DNA from: Gemmatimonadaceae bacterium | Lineage (GTDB): Bacteria > Gemmatimonadota > Gemmatimonadetes > Gemmatimonadales > Gemmatimonadaceae | Assembly (NCBI GenBank): GCA_014379355.1 | Contig: JACMLX010000109.1 | Coordinates: 1 to 44,435 of the forward strand | Length of the DNA stretch: 44,435 nt | Direction: 5' to 3' | Shown: positions 1 to 8,075 of the stretch, piece by piece | Layout of the letters: every line of letters starts with the position of its first letter | How positions within the stretch are numbered: position 1 is the stretch's first letter | Notes under the pieces: generated by a model | Database searches by the model: none | Told to the model about the DNA's origin: nothing | What the model saw: only the letters and a program-made list of their open reading frames with translations | Translations under genes and position numbers: made by a program

Positions 1-134
1 GCGGCTGCGACCGGGGCGACCGGCGTGACCGCAACGGGGGTCGGTGCCGATGCCGGACGCTGCGGCGCGCAGCCGACGACGAGCAGCATCACACCACAAA
101 AACGCGCCGATCCGGCGCGGACACGATTCAGCAT
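1..134 (-). CDS. Lipoprotein N-terminus (cut by window edge)
   Basis: Only the first 44 or so codons are inside the window. The reading frame starts at ATG (134-132), 7 bases after the thyX stop, so it probably belongs to the thyX transcription unit. The N-terminus has Arg residues, then a hydrophobic run ending in LLVVGC, a good lipobox with the acylated Cys at about residue 26. It is followed by a Pro/Ala/Thr/Val-rich linker typical of exported lipoproteins. Nothing in the visible part identifies the mature domain. The lipoprotein call is strong; function is unknown. Confidence 0.7.
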   Translation of the reverse strand, partial: MLNRVRAGSARFCGVMLLVVGCAPQRPASAPTPVAVTPVAPVAA

Positions 135-141
135 GGAACCC

Positions 142-897
142 TCAAACCTTGTGGAAGCCGATGCGGGCCGCCTCGCGGCGATCCTCGGCGGAATAGATCT
201 CGAAATCGCTGAAGAACGCCGGCGCCTCGACTCGCAGCAGGCGCAACGCGGCCACCGCCATGCGGCGAATCTCGAGTTCCGCTGCTTCACTCGACCGCAG
301 TTCGAGCATCGTCCGCCAGGCACGTGCATTGGCGGTGACGACGATCTTCGTTTCCGTCGAGTTGGGGAGTACACCGCGTGCGGCCTCGCGAGCCATCTTG
401 CGACGGTGGACCTTGTCGGCGACCCAGCCATAGCGCTGCATCAGTTCATCGACGAGATGCACGTACGCGGCCTGCGCGGATTCGATCTGCGCCCGCCACG
501 CTGTCTCGAGTGGCGCGTCGCCCACCATCGCGGGTGGCACGACGAAGGCGGCCTGGCTTTCGTCCACGTACCGCTGGCTGAGCTGCGAGTACGCGAATCC
601 GGCGCGATGCCGTACCAGTTCATGCGTCAGCGAGCGGCTCACGCCTTCGAACAGGATGGCATAGTTGGCGTGTTCGAGGACGCTGCCATGGCCCTGTTTC
701 TTGATGTTTTCCAGGTATTCGCGCGTCGAGCGCCCGGCCGGGTTCCGTTGGCTCATGTAGCACAGCCGTCCGGCGAACTCCGCCAGCTTCTCCCCATCCG
801 TCGCCTCGCCCAGCCACGCCACGCCGAGATGCTCCGGCTCGAGAAACTGGGGTCGCGAGAGCAGCGTGAGACGGGGCTCGGTAAAGAACTCAGGCAC
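142..897 (-). CDS. thyX: Flavin-dependent thymidylate synthase ThyX
   Basis: Makes dTMP from dUMP using methylene-tetrahydrofolate as carbon donor and FAD/NADPH as reductant; cytosolic and essential where ThyA is absent. The 251-residue protein carries the ThyX signature, read here as RHRAGFAYSQLSQRY (about residues 96-110). The spacing between RHR and the conserved Ser is 8 residues rather than the 7 I recall for the mycobacterial enzyme. The helix before it (GHGSVLEHANYAILFEGVSR) and the C-terminal region with NARAWRTMLELR, which contains substrate-contact arginines in the family, are both present. Start is GTG at 897. A lipoprotein gene follows 7 bases downstream. Length is normal for the family. 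Confidence 0.95.
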   Translation of the reverse strand: MPEFFTEPRLTLLSRPQFLEPEHLGVAWLGEATDGEKLAEFAGRLCYMSQRNPAGRSTREYLENIKKQGHGSVLEHANYAILFEGVSRSLTHELVRHRAGFAYSQLSQRYVDESQAAFVVPPAMVGDAPLETAWRAQIESAQAAYVHLVDELMQRYGWVADKVHRRKMAREAARGVLPNSTETKIVVTANARAWRTMLELRSSEAAELEIRRMAVAALRLLRVEAPAFFSDFEIYSAEDRREAARIGFHKV

Positions 898-995
898 GGT
901 CTGGGGTGGCTGGATTTGGAAGACTGGGCGAGATGATCGCCCCCAAACCTACGCAGCCCGCGCAGACTCCGGACTGGCTTTGAACTGCTCGGAAC

Positions 996-1386
996 GAATA
1001 GGCCGGAGAGCCCGGAGAGTGCGTCGCTTGCCACCTTTCGCTGTATTGCGCTCGATCGCTCACATTTTAGTGGTGGAGCGCACTGAGCTCACGGAGTGCG
1101 CCGCTTGCCACTCTCCGCTCCTCGCGCGCCATCTCTGACTTTTTTGGGGACCGAAGCGGACGGAGCGGACGGAGCGTGCGCCCTGCCACGATGATCGAAA
1201 CACGAGCCATCGCTGACCTCTTGTTGGAACTGCTGTTCCAAAAAATCATCGGGGCGCGATAGACAGATCTTTGCAGATGGCGCACTCCGTGAGCTCCGTG
1301 CGCTCCCCACCCGGATCAGCTGACGATGGCGCGCGAAGCCATAAGCCTCGTGCGCGACGCACTCCCCGGCCTCCCCGACCTATCCA
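996..1386. repeat. Nested inverted-repeat island 1
   Basis: The 529 bases between thyX and the FAD oxidase hold no convincing gene but have obvious structure. An outer pair of arms (about 996-1027 and 1354-1386) shares a diverged core ending in agtgcgtcgc read inward on opposite strands. An inner pair (about 1076-1103 and 1280-1307) reads ggagcgcactgagctcacgg and onward on the plus strand, and its complement recurs with about 27 of 28 bases matching. Each inner arm is itself an imperfect palindrome (gcgcact ... agtgcgc). Between them lies a short tandem, cggacggag repeated (about 1157-1178), and a small ttggaac-tgct-gttccaa hairpin (about 1223-1240). A 23-codon frame at 1191-1262 is present but unsupported. 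It looks like an accreted repeat island, not a decayed gene. Confidence 0.6.
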
Positions 1387-1426
1387 CCCAACGCAGTTCT
1401 CGATCTCGACGAAACGCGAAAGAAAG

Positions 1427-3151
1427 TCAGCGCTCGAGAAGATCGAGCCTGAACGTCGCGTACGCCCGCTCGTTGGCAACGGTGTCGAGCGCCGCTCGTG
1501 CCGCAGGTGTCAGCGGCGCGAGCGCTGGATCGTACTTGATGTCGGTGAGCGGCTGCTGGCCCGGCAGCGCGACTTTCACGCCCGGATTGAAGATCCCGCG
1601 CGGATCGAAGCAGCGCTTCACGAGGTCGAACAACACGGTCGCGTCGTTCGCCCACATGCGATGCATGAACGGCGTGCGCAGGCGGCCATCCCCATGTTCA
1701 CCGGCGAGCGTGCCGCCGAGGACCGCAGTGAGGGTGACGACTTCATCGAGCGCCGCTTCGACGTGTGCACGCCAGTCCGGCGTGTTCACGTCCACCAGCG
1801 GATTGACATGCACATTCGCATCGCCGGCGTGCCCGAAGATCACGCCGGTGAATCCGTGATGCGCGAGGATACTGCGAATGCCGCGCACGTATTCAGGCAG
1901 GGCCTGCGGGGGAACGGCACCATCCTCGATGAATTGCATCGATGCGCCGATGTCCGTCATGGTCGCCAGCAACGGGCTGGCCGCGTGCCTGATGTGCCAG
2001 AGCTGCTCGATGGCGTGTGTATCACAGGCTCGCGTCTGCCCCGTGGCGCCGATGGCCTCGAAGGCCGATGCGATCGTGTCGGCCAGTGTGTCGGCCTCGG
2101 CCTGCGTGGCCGCTTCCGCATCGAGCAGCAGCAGCGCCTCGACGTCTGACGACACGTCAACAAGCGGTGCACCGGCGCGCACGACATCGAGAAAGGTGCG
2201 ATCGAGCAGTTCGCAGGTCGCGGCGCCGAGTCCGACGGCGCGTCCCGCCGCGTCGACCGCGGCTTCGAGCGTCGTGAAGCCGGCGCACAACGATGTGCGA
2301 CCCATCGGGCGATCGAGCAATTGCAACTCGATGCCGACGATCAAGGCCAGCGTGCCTTCGCTGCCGACGAACAGGTCGACGAGGTCTCCCGACTTCGCGA
2401 ACTCCACCAGCGCGTAGCCGGACGATTCCTTGCGCACGCCGGCGTGTCGGATCTTCGCGATCGGTTCGGCCATCGCGGTCGTGAAGATCGTGCTCATCGC
2501 CTGCGTCGAGAACCGACGGATCGCGGCCACCGTTTTCGCCTGCATCGGCAGTTCCGCGCCGCGCCGGATGGTTGCGCGAGATCCGTCGTCGAATACACAC
2601 TCGAGTGCGGTGACCCAGCGGCGCATCGCACCATGTTTCATCGAGTGCGGACCCGCGGCATTGGTCGACACCATGCCGGCGATCGTCGCCCACGCGCCGC
2701 TCGACGGATCGACCGGGAACCAGAGCCCCTGTTCCCTCGCTGTCGCATCGACCGCGTCGCGAATCGCGCCAGGACCGACCCACACGCGACGGGTCGTCGG
2801 ATCCACCGGTCCGATCGTCGCGAGACGGCTCAGGTCCACGATCACGCCATCGCCGATGGCTGCGCCCGACATCGACGAGCCTGCGCCGCGCGGAATGAGC
2901 GGAGTCTGCGACGACTGCGCCCACGCGGCCAGCGTCACCACATCGTCGGCGTCGGCAGGGACCGCCACGGCACGTGGGAGGATTCGCGCTATACCAGCTG
3001 CTTCCGAATACACGCCGCGGGCATCGTCATCATCGCGGAAGGTGCCGCGGAAACCAGGTGGTGTGATCACGCCGATAGATGCACCAACCGAGACTGCTTG
3101 TGTAGAGGGGCGTGCCGGCTGCGCGTAGCGTCCCGTGCGGATTGCGACCAT
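1427..3151 (-). CDS. FAD-binding oxidase, GlcD / D-lactate dehydrogenase type
   Basis: Probable flavoprotein oxidising a 2-hydroxy acid (glycolate, D-lactate or similar). The N-terminal half has the PCMH-type FAD-binding fold: VPADADDVVTLAAWA, then PRGAGSSMSG for the pyrophosphate loop, and GAWATIAGMVSTNAAGPHSMKHG. The C-terminal half is the FAD-oxidase_C cap, with GHAGDANVHVNP and GEHGDGRLRTPFM, then the usual FDPRGIFNPG ending. No Fe-S (CxxCxxC) module is fused, so electrons must leave by another partner. The longest frame starts at ATG 3151, only about 20 bases from the divergent synthase start; an internal GTG at 3070 is a plausible true start because the first 30 residues are poorly conserved in appearance. 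Exact substrate cannot be told. Confidence 0.85.
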   Translation of the reverse strand: MVAIRTGRYAQPARPSTQAVSVGASIGVITPPGFRGTFRDDDDARGVYSEAAGIARILPRAVAVPADADDVVTLAAWAQSSQTPLIPRGAGSSMSGAAIGDGVIVDLSRLATIGPVDPTTRRVWVGPGAIRDAVDATAREQGLWFPVDPSSGAWATIAGMVSTNAAGPHSMKHGAMRRWVTALECVFDDGSRATIRRGAELPMQAKTVAAIRRFSTQAMSTIFTTAMAEPIAKIRHAGVRKESSGYALVEFAKSGDLVDLFVGSEGTLALIVGIELQLLDRPMGRTSLCAGFTTLEAAVDAAGRAVGLGAATCELLDRTFLDVVRAGAPLVDVSSDVEALLLLDAEAATQAEADTLADTIASAFEAIGATGQTRACDTHAIEQLWHIRHAASPLLATMTDIGASMQFIEDGAVPPQALPEYVRGIRSILAHHGFTGVIFGHAGDANVHVNPLVDVNTPDWRAHVEAALDEVVTLTAVLGGTLAGEHGDGRLRTPFMHRMWANDATVLFDLVKRCFDPRGIFNPGVKVALPGQQPLTDIKYDPALAPLTPAARAALDTVANERAYATFRLDLLER

Positions 3152-3172
3152 ATATTGACTGTGCCTTCACAC

Positions 3173-4264
3173 GTGAATCGAGCGCCGGCGGACGACGATC
3201 GTCCCGCCGACCACCTGCCGGCCTTCGTGCAACGCCCCTCGGCGCGCGAGGTGGATCGCTGGTGTCGCGACATCCTGCCGCGCGTCTCGCGCACCTTTGC
3301 GCTCAGCGTGCGTGTGCTGCCGGGCGAGCTGGGCCGCGCCGTTCTCGCTGCGTACCTGCTGTGCCGCATCGCCGACACGATCGAGGATGCGCCGCAGCTG
3401 GATGCACAGTTGAAGGCGGCCACGATCGACCGATTCCTGCACTGCTTTGACGATCCAGCCAGCGCGACGGCACTCGCGGCGGACCTCGCCGAGTGGCCCG
3501 GTGATGCGGCGCACGTGGAGCTGAGCAGCGGGTCGGACAGGGTCTTCGCGCTGTTCGGATCGCTGCCGGTCGCCACGCAGCGGCATGTACATCGCTGGGT
3601 CGCAGAAATGGCGCGCGGCATGCGCAAGTTCGTGCTGCTGTACCCGCACGGCATTCGCATCCAGACGATCGAGGAGTACAAGGAGTACTGCTACTATGTG
3701 GCCGGCACGGTCGGCTACATGCTCACGGATCTCTGGCACGAACATTCGCACGCCGTGAGCGAGACGGTTTATACGAAGCTGCGCGAGAAGAGCCGGCAAT
3801 TCGGTGAGGCGCTGCAGACGGTCAACATTCTCAAGGATGTCGCGAGCGACGCGGAACACGAGAATTCGATCTACATCCCCGAGCACGCGCTGCGCGCGCA
3901 TGGCAGCGGGCATGCCACGATCCTCTCACCGGCGCATTCGCAGGCCAATCACGCCGCGCTGACCGACCTGGTGAAGCTCGCCTGGTCCGACCTCGAGGAT
4001 GCGGTGCGCTATCTGCTGATGGTGCCGCGTCGCGCGTGGAGCATTCGCACCTTCTGCGTCTGGCCGCTGCTGTTCGCCTTTGCGACCTTGCGCGACCTGA
4101 CGCAGACACGCGCCATGCTGCAGCACGGTGGCGTGGTCAAGATCACGCGTGCGGAAGTGAAGTCGCTGCTCTTCCTCGCACCGCTGCTGGTCGGCAGCAA
4201 TGCCGCCGTCCGCTGGCTCGTCGCCCGCGTCAAGCTCCGCGCCTTCGTCTTGGCCGGCGCGTAG
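3173..4264 (+). CDS. Squalene/phytoene synthase family protein
   Basis: Head-to-head prenyl diphosphate condensing enzyme (trans-isoprenyl diphosphate synthase, HH type) that would make squalene, phytoene or a related C30/C40 precursor at the membrane. From the GTG at 3173 it has 363 residues. The first Asp-rich motif, DTIED (68-72), and the second, NILKDVASD (Asp222 and Asp226), bind diphosphate-bridging Mg2+. SRTFALSV (39-46) and YCYYVAGTVGYM are further family blocks. The alternative GTG at 3161 adds four residues. The frame stays open far upstream, antisense to the FAD oxidase, but that part is not coding. Divergent from the oxidase with almost no spacer. The overall look is closer to squalene synthase than phytoene synthase, but no partner gene (hpnC/D/E, crtI) is nearby. 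Confidence 0.85.
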   Translation: MNRAPADDDRPADHLPAFVQRPSAREVDRWCRDILPRVSRTFALSVRVLPGELGRAVLAAYLLCRIADTIEDAPQLDAQLKAATIDRFLHCFDDPASATALAADLAEWPGDAAHVELSSGSDRVFALFGSLPVATQRHVHRWVAEMARGMRKFVLLYPHGIRIQTIEEYKEYCYYVAGTVGYMLTDLWHEHSHAVSETVYTKLREKSRQFGEALQTVNILKDVASDAEHENSIYIPEHALRAHGSGHATILSPAHSQANHAALTDLVKLAWSDLEDAVRYLLMVPRRAWSIRTFCVWPLLFAFATLRDLTQTRAMLQHGGVVKITRAEVKSLLFLAPLLVGSNAAVRWLVARVKLRAFVLAGA

Positions 4265-4660
4265 CGCTCCGCGCGCACAAGCGACTGCACTGCAACTGCT
4301 TCAACGCAAAACTGCCACAGCCGCAAAACTGCGCGAGCGCACGCGAGACAGCCTCAACGTAGAGGCGCCAGGATCTTCGACTGCCTTGACGCCAAGCCGC
4401 CAGGACGCCAAGCGCTCCGCGCGAATACGACCGCCATCGAGCGCATCGCGGCACCGAATGTTTTGGTACTGCGTGCCGCACTCGCAGTTCCAACAAGATG
4501 TATTCGACTCGCGTGCGCGCGACGGTCGCAAGGCACCAGAAAGCCGTGTGGTTTCTTTGCGTCTTGGCGTCAAAGCAGTTTGCAGTTGCGCCGCTGGGCT
4601 GAAGCAGTTGCAGTTTTGCGGCCGTTGCACTTTTGCGCTACGGCAGTTGCTCTTGCCGTT
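4263..4660. repeat. Nested inverted-repeat island 2
   Basis: The 414 bases between the synthase stop and the next minus-strand gene contain no gene but are highly structured. Arm A at 4305-4332 (cgcaaaactgccacagccgc and onward) matches the complement of 4610-4637 in about 25 of 28 bases; just outside, ctgcaactgcttca at 4290-4303 pairs with 4601-4614. Arm B at 4381-4399 (ctgccttgacgccaagccgc) matches the complement of 4558-4576 in about 17 of 19 bases. A 13-base direct repeat agcgctccgcgcg occurs at 4263 and 4411. The words gcgtcttggcgtc and cagttttgcgg recur here, resembling the intergenic word repeats seen in other soil bacterial phyla. The centre (4420-4550) is unstructured to my eye. Confidence 0.6.
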
Positions 4661-4678
4661 GCAAGCGTAGCGCAGGAC

Positions 4679-5599
4679 CTATCGCATCCCGCGCTTGGAA
4701 GCCGCTGCGTCCTGGACCGCCTTCGCGACATCGCGCATCCCCTGCGCCACCGCCGTGAACGTGTCCGACAGCAACGGCGTGGCACCGCCCGGCAGCGCTG
4801 CGCGCGGCAACGGTGCGTGTTCAAGACGATCCAGCAACTGCTCCAGCGCCAGCTGCGCACGTTCCGCCTGCTTGCGGTGACTCTTGATCGTCGTCCAGCC
4901 ACCGAGGCCGAGTCCGAGCACAGGCAATGCGCCGCCGGCGAGGAACAACGGCAGCATCGTGATCGGCGCCAGCACCGCGCCAAGGATCACCGGCACCATG
5001 CCCATCACCACACCAACGGACCCCAGCGCGATCCCCGCGCCTTTCCGCGATGATCGCAGCTGCGTGATGTCCGCATCGAGGCGCACTGCCGTGCGACCGT
5101 CGCCGATCGGACTCACCGTCACGGCCACTTCCGTCGCGCGCGCCAGCGTCGAGGCCGCCTGATTGCCGCGCAGGCTGCGATCGAGTTCTGCAAACACACC
5201 GCCGCGCTGTTCCCACGTGCGTCGCGCGCCGAAGCGCCGCTTCGCCAGCATGCGATAATCGGTGCGCATCCATTCCTCGAGCGCGTACAACACCGCCTCC
5301 GGCGAATGCGGAATCGCGCGCGTCGCACTCACGGCCGCCGGCCCCATCACGCGCGCTTCGAGTCCGGTCTCTTCCGCGAGCACCACGCGCGTGCGCTCTT
5401 CCGCCAGCGCCTGCTGGAGCGTCGCGGGCGACAATCCGACTTCCTTGCCGATCTCGAACAGCTGCGCCTCGGTCATGCCGTCCGGCGCATCGGCCGATTG
5501 CGACGCCAGTTCCGACGCGCGTGCGAGCACGCGTTCCATCGCGCCGCGATCGAGCAACGCCGGAGCTGTTTCCGGAACCTTCGCCACGTCATCAGCCAC
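4679..5599 (-). CDS. Hypothetical protein with two membrane segments
   Basis: I do not recognise a named family for this 306-residue protein. Residues 1-75 are helical and resemble a domain common in actinobacterial and gemmatimonad proteins, with the pattern TEAQLFEIGKEVGLSPATLQ. The middle (about 90-165) is soluble and contains EEWMRTDYRMLAKRRFGARR. Two hydrophobic segments follow at about 172-195 and 197-218, and then a basic/coiled C-terminal tail (SHRKQAERAQLALEQLLDRL). It starts at GTG, 3 bases after the stop of the upstream secreted protein, so it ends a three-gene operon led by the thiolase. Function unknown; probably an integral membrane protein with cytosolic ends. Confidence 0.8.
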   Translation of the reverse strand: MADDVAKVPETAPALLDRGAMERVLARASELASQSADAPDGMTEAQLFEIGKEVGLSPATLQQALAEERTRVVLAEETGLEARVMGPAAVSATRAIPHSPEAVLYALEEWMRTDYRMLAKRRFGARRTWEQRGGVFAELDRSLRGNQAASTLARATEVAVTVSPIGDGRTAVRLDADITQLRSSRKGAGIALGSVGVVMGMVPVILGAVLAPITMLPLFLAGGALPVLGLGLGGWTTIKSHRKQAERAQLALEQLLDRLEHAPLPRAALPGGATPLLSDTFTAVAQGMRDVAKAVQDAAASKRGMR

Positions 5600-5602
5600 A
5601 GG

Positions 5603-6691
5603 TCACAATCCACCGAGATAGAGGTCGAGCTGCTTCTTCATCGTCTCGAGAATCTCGGGACTGATCGGCATCGCTGCCTCGAGCGACGACGCGGCCGCGC
5701 CGGCTGCAGGTTGGGGCAGGCCGAGCAGGCGCAGATAGAATCGCGCATACCCATCCGCCTCGGCCGGCAAGGTGCGCTGCAGCAGGAGCAACCCCGCCCG
5801 CAGCGCGGCAGCCGTCTGCAGCCGGTCTCCCGCCCCGGCCGTCTTCTGCCTCGGCGTGATGTTCTCCGTCACCGCGACCGCCGCGAAGCTGCCGGTCGCC
5901 TCGTGAACGATACCGTACAACACTTCCACCGTACGGTCCACCGACGGCGGAAGTGTCACCACCATCGTCGTGCCGACAGCCGGATCCGCAGTGATCGTGC
6001 GCCCTTCACCCTCCACCACCGGTGACACGATGATCTCGCCATTGCGCTGCTGCGTGCCGCGCAGGAATCCGGCCAGCTTCGGAAACCAGACGCTGCGCCA
6101 CAGTGAGTCGGCGCGCGCCAGCACCGGGGCGCGTGTGCGCTGGGTCTCGAGCCAGTTGGCGTGATGAAACCGCTGGCTTTCACTCTCCAGCCCGATACTG
6201 AACTGCTCGGCGAACTCGCGTTCCGGTGCCGTGCTGAAATAGTTCGCCGCCAGTGCCACGAAGCGCTGCTGATCCTTGTCGCGCACGGCCTTCACGTCGC
6301 CTTTCGACTGTGTCAGCAGCTGGAGCGAGACACGCAGCGTGCCGTAGTTGGTGAAGTGCAGTGCATAGAACTGCGCATTGAGCAACTGGGGCGTCGACGC
6401 CAGTGTCTGCTGCAGTGCGACGCGTACCGTGTCCAGCCGTGTCGCCTGCTGCGCACTGTTGCGCACCACGATCATCGAGTCGCGATACCCGCGCCGGAAC
6501 AGCGGTATCTGGCTCGTATCCGCAGACAGCAAGGCAAACCCGTGCAGCCAGAGATCGACATGCTCGCGCGTCTTGATCGGCCACGGTCCGCCGGGTCGCT
6601 GCACAGGTGTTCGATCCTGCTGCGCCGCAAGAGACCCTGACCACATCATCGCTGCGATCACGACAGCGAGTGCCGACTGCGGTCGCCTCAC
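5603..6691 (-). CDS. Hypothetical secreted protein
   Basis: A 362-residue protein I cannot assign. The start is the GTG at 6691, which overlaps the thiolase stop in a GTGA tetranucleotide; longer frames upstream only run antisense through the thiolase. The N-terminus VRRPQSALAVVIAAMMWSGS, followed by LAAQQ, is a classic signal peptide with cleavage near residue 22. The mature part has HVDLWLHGFALLSADTSQIPLFRRGY, with HVDLWLHGF a likely family signature, and a later VTLPPSVDRTVEVLYGIVHEAT stretch. No Cys pairs or obvious catalytic motif are visible. Translational coupling to the thiolase suggests co-expression, but a shared pathway is not evident. Confidence 0.8.
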   Translation of the reverse strand: MRRPQSALAVVIAAMMWSGSLAAQQDRTPVQRPGGPWPIKTREHVDLWLHGFALLSADTSQIPLFRRGYRDSMIVVRNSAQQATRLDTVRVALQQTLASTPQLLNAQFYALHFTNYGTLRVSLQLLTQSKGDVKAVRDKDQQRFVALAANYFSTAPEREFAEQFSIGLESESQRFHHANWLETQRTRAPVLARADSLWRSVWFPKLAGFLRGTQQRNGEIIVSPVVEGEGRTITADPAVGTTMVVTLPPSVDRTVEVLYGIVHEATGSFAAVAVTENITPRQKTAGAGDRLQTAAALRAGLLLLQRTLPAEADGYARFYLRLLGLPQPAAGAAASSLEAAMPISPEILETMKKQLDLYLGGL

Positions 6692-7896
6692 GCCATCGAC
6701 TCCAGGATCACGGCGATGCCCTGTCCGCCACCGATACAGGCGGAGCCGAGGGCGTACTTCTTGCCCATCGTGCGCAAGGCATGCGTGAGATGCGCCGCGA
6801 TCCGCGCGCCGCTCGCGCCGAGTGGATGGCCGATGGCAATTGCGCCGCCGTGCAGGTTGAACTTGTCCATCGGAATACCGAGCTCCTTCTGAACCGCGAG
6901 TGCTTGCGTCGCGAAAGCCTCGTTCACTTCGATCAGGTCCATCTGGTCGAGTGTCATGCCGGCGCGCGCGAGTGCCGTGCGCGATGCAGTGACCGGACCG
7001 ATGCCCATGATGCGTGGCTCGACACCGCTCACGCCCCAGCTCACCAGTCGCGCCAGCGGTGCAATGCCGCGCTGCGTCGCCCACTCCGCGCGCGCGATGA
7101 CCAGCGCACCGGCACCATCATTCAGACCCGATGCGTTGCCGGCCGTCACGACACCATCGGCCTTGAACACCGGGCGCAACTTTGCAAGGGACTCGATCGT
7201 GCTGTCGGGCCTCGCATGTTCATCGCGCGCAAAGTCCACCGGCTGCTTCGTCTTCCTGTCCATCACCGGCACAGGCACGATCTCGTCCTTGATCAGGCCA
7301 TTGGCCCACGCGTCACGCGTGTTCTGCTGCGAGCGCAGCGCGAACTCGTCGGCCGCCTGCCGTCCGAGATGGAAGACACTCTCGAGATTTTCGGCCGTCA
7401 CACCCATCGGTGTCTGGCAATACGAGTCAGTCAGCCCCTCGAACAGGAGATCCTCGAGTTTCGGCGACGTGCCGTACGACAGGCCCCAGCGCAGCCCTCG
7501 CGCCGCATGCGGCACGGTGGACATGCTCTCGCCGCCGCCAACCAGGCACACATCGGCGTCGCCGGTCATGATCTCGTGTGCGCCGTTGATGATCGCCTGG
7601 AATCCCGATCCGCAGAGTCGGTTCACCGTCAGGCCGGGCACCTCGATCGGGCAGCCCGCCTTGAGGCCGACGTGTCGCGCGAAGTAGACGGTGTCCGTCG
7701 TGCTCTGGATGACGTTGCCGAAGATCGAATGCCCGATGTCACTCGGCTCCACGCCGGCCCGCGCCATTGCGGCTTTCGCCGCGACGACGGTCAGATCCAC
7801 CGCGGACAGGTCGCGCAGCGTGCCTCCAAACGTGCCGAACGGGGTACGAACGGCCGAGAGAATGACGATGTCGGTGGCGGTGCCTTGCGTGCCCAT
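6688..7896 (-). CDS. Thiolase / acetyl-CoA acetyltransferase
   Basis: Condenses two acyl-CoAs (biosynthetic) or cleaves 3-ketoacyl-CoA (degradative) in the cytosol. The 402-residue protein from ATG 7896 has all thiolase marks: nucleophile Cys95 in VNRLCGSGFQ, His357 in AIGHPLGASGAR, and the second acid/base Cys387 in GSACIGGGQG. NEAFATQALAV is the conserved Asn-Glu-Ala-Phe block. Length fits AtoB/PhaA-type enzymes rather than the longer FadA trifunctional partners. An N-terminal extension to 8238 is open but antisense-like and not supported. It heads a minus-strand operon with the secreted protein and the two-segment membrane protein. No adjacent acetoacetyl-CoA reductase or HMG-CoA genes are seen, so the pathway is unknown. 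Confidence 0.93.
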   Translation of the reverse strand: MGTQGTATDIVILSAVRTPFGTFGGTLRDLSAVDLTVVAAKAAMARAGVEPSDIGHSIFGNVIQSTTDTVYFARHVGLKAGCPIEVPGLTVNRLCGSGFQAIINGAHEIMTGDADVCLVGGGESMSTVPHAARGLRWGLSYGTSPKLEDLLFEGLTDSYCQTPMGVTAENLESVFHLGRQAADEFALRSQQNTRDAWANGLIKDEIVPVPVMDRKTKQPVDFARDEHARPDSTIESLAKLRPVFKADGVVTAGNASGLNDGAGALVIARAEWATQRGIAPLARLVSWGVSGVEPRIMGIGPVTASRTALARAGMTLDQMDLIEVNEAFATQALAVQKELGIPMDKFNLHGGAIAIGHPLGASGARIAAHLTHALRTMGKKYALGSACIGGGQGIAVILESMA

Positions 7897-8075
7897 GGTG
7901 ACGGTCGAGTGGCAGGTCGGACTGCATACCGGCGCGAGGGTTGCCCTCGGCGGAGACGAATGGATGCAACACGGATGAAAGCTGGATGCGGTGCGTCGTT
8001 TCCGGGGTGCAGTGTGGATGATACCCGGAGCGAACGGAGCGGTGCCCGGCGCCGTCACCCCGTCGGCCGGCGTTC

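Noticed and set aside
1191..1262. 23-codon frame inside repeat island 1
   Set aside because: Too short and without a ribosome site; lies in the centre of an inverted repeat.
2321..3160. N-terminal extension of the squalene/phytoene synthase frame
   Set aside because: Antisense to the FAD oxidase; synthase similarity begins only after the GTG at 3161-3173.
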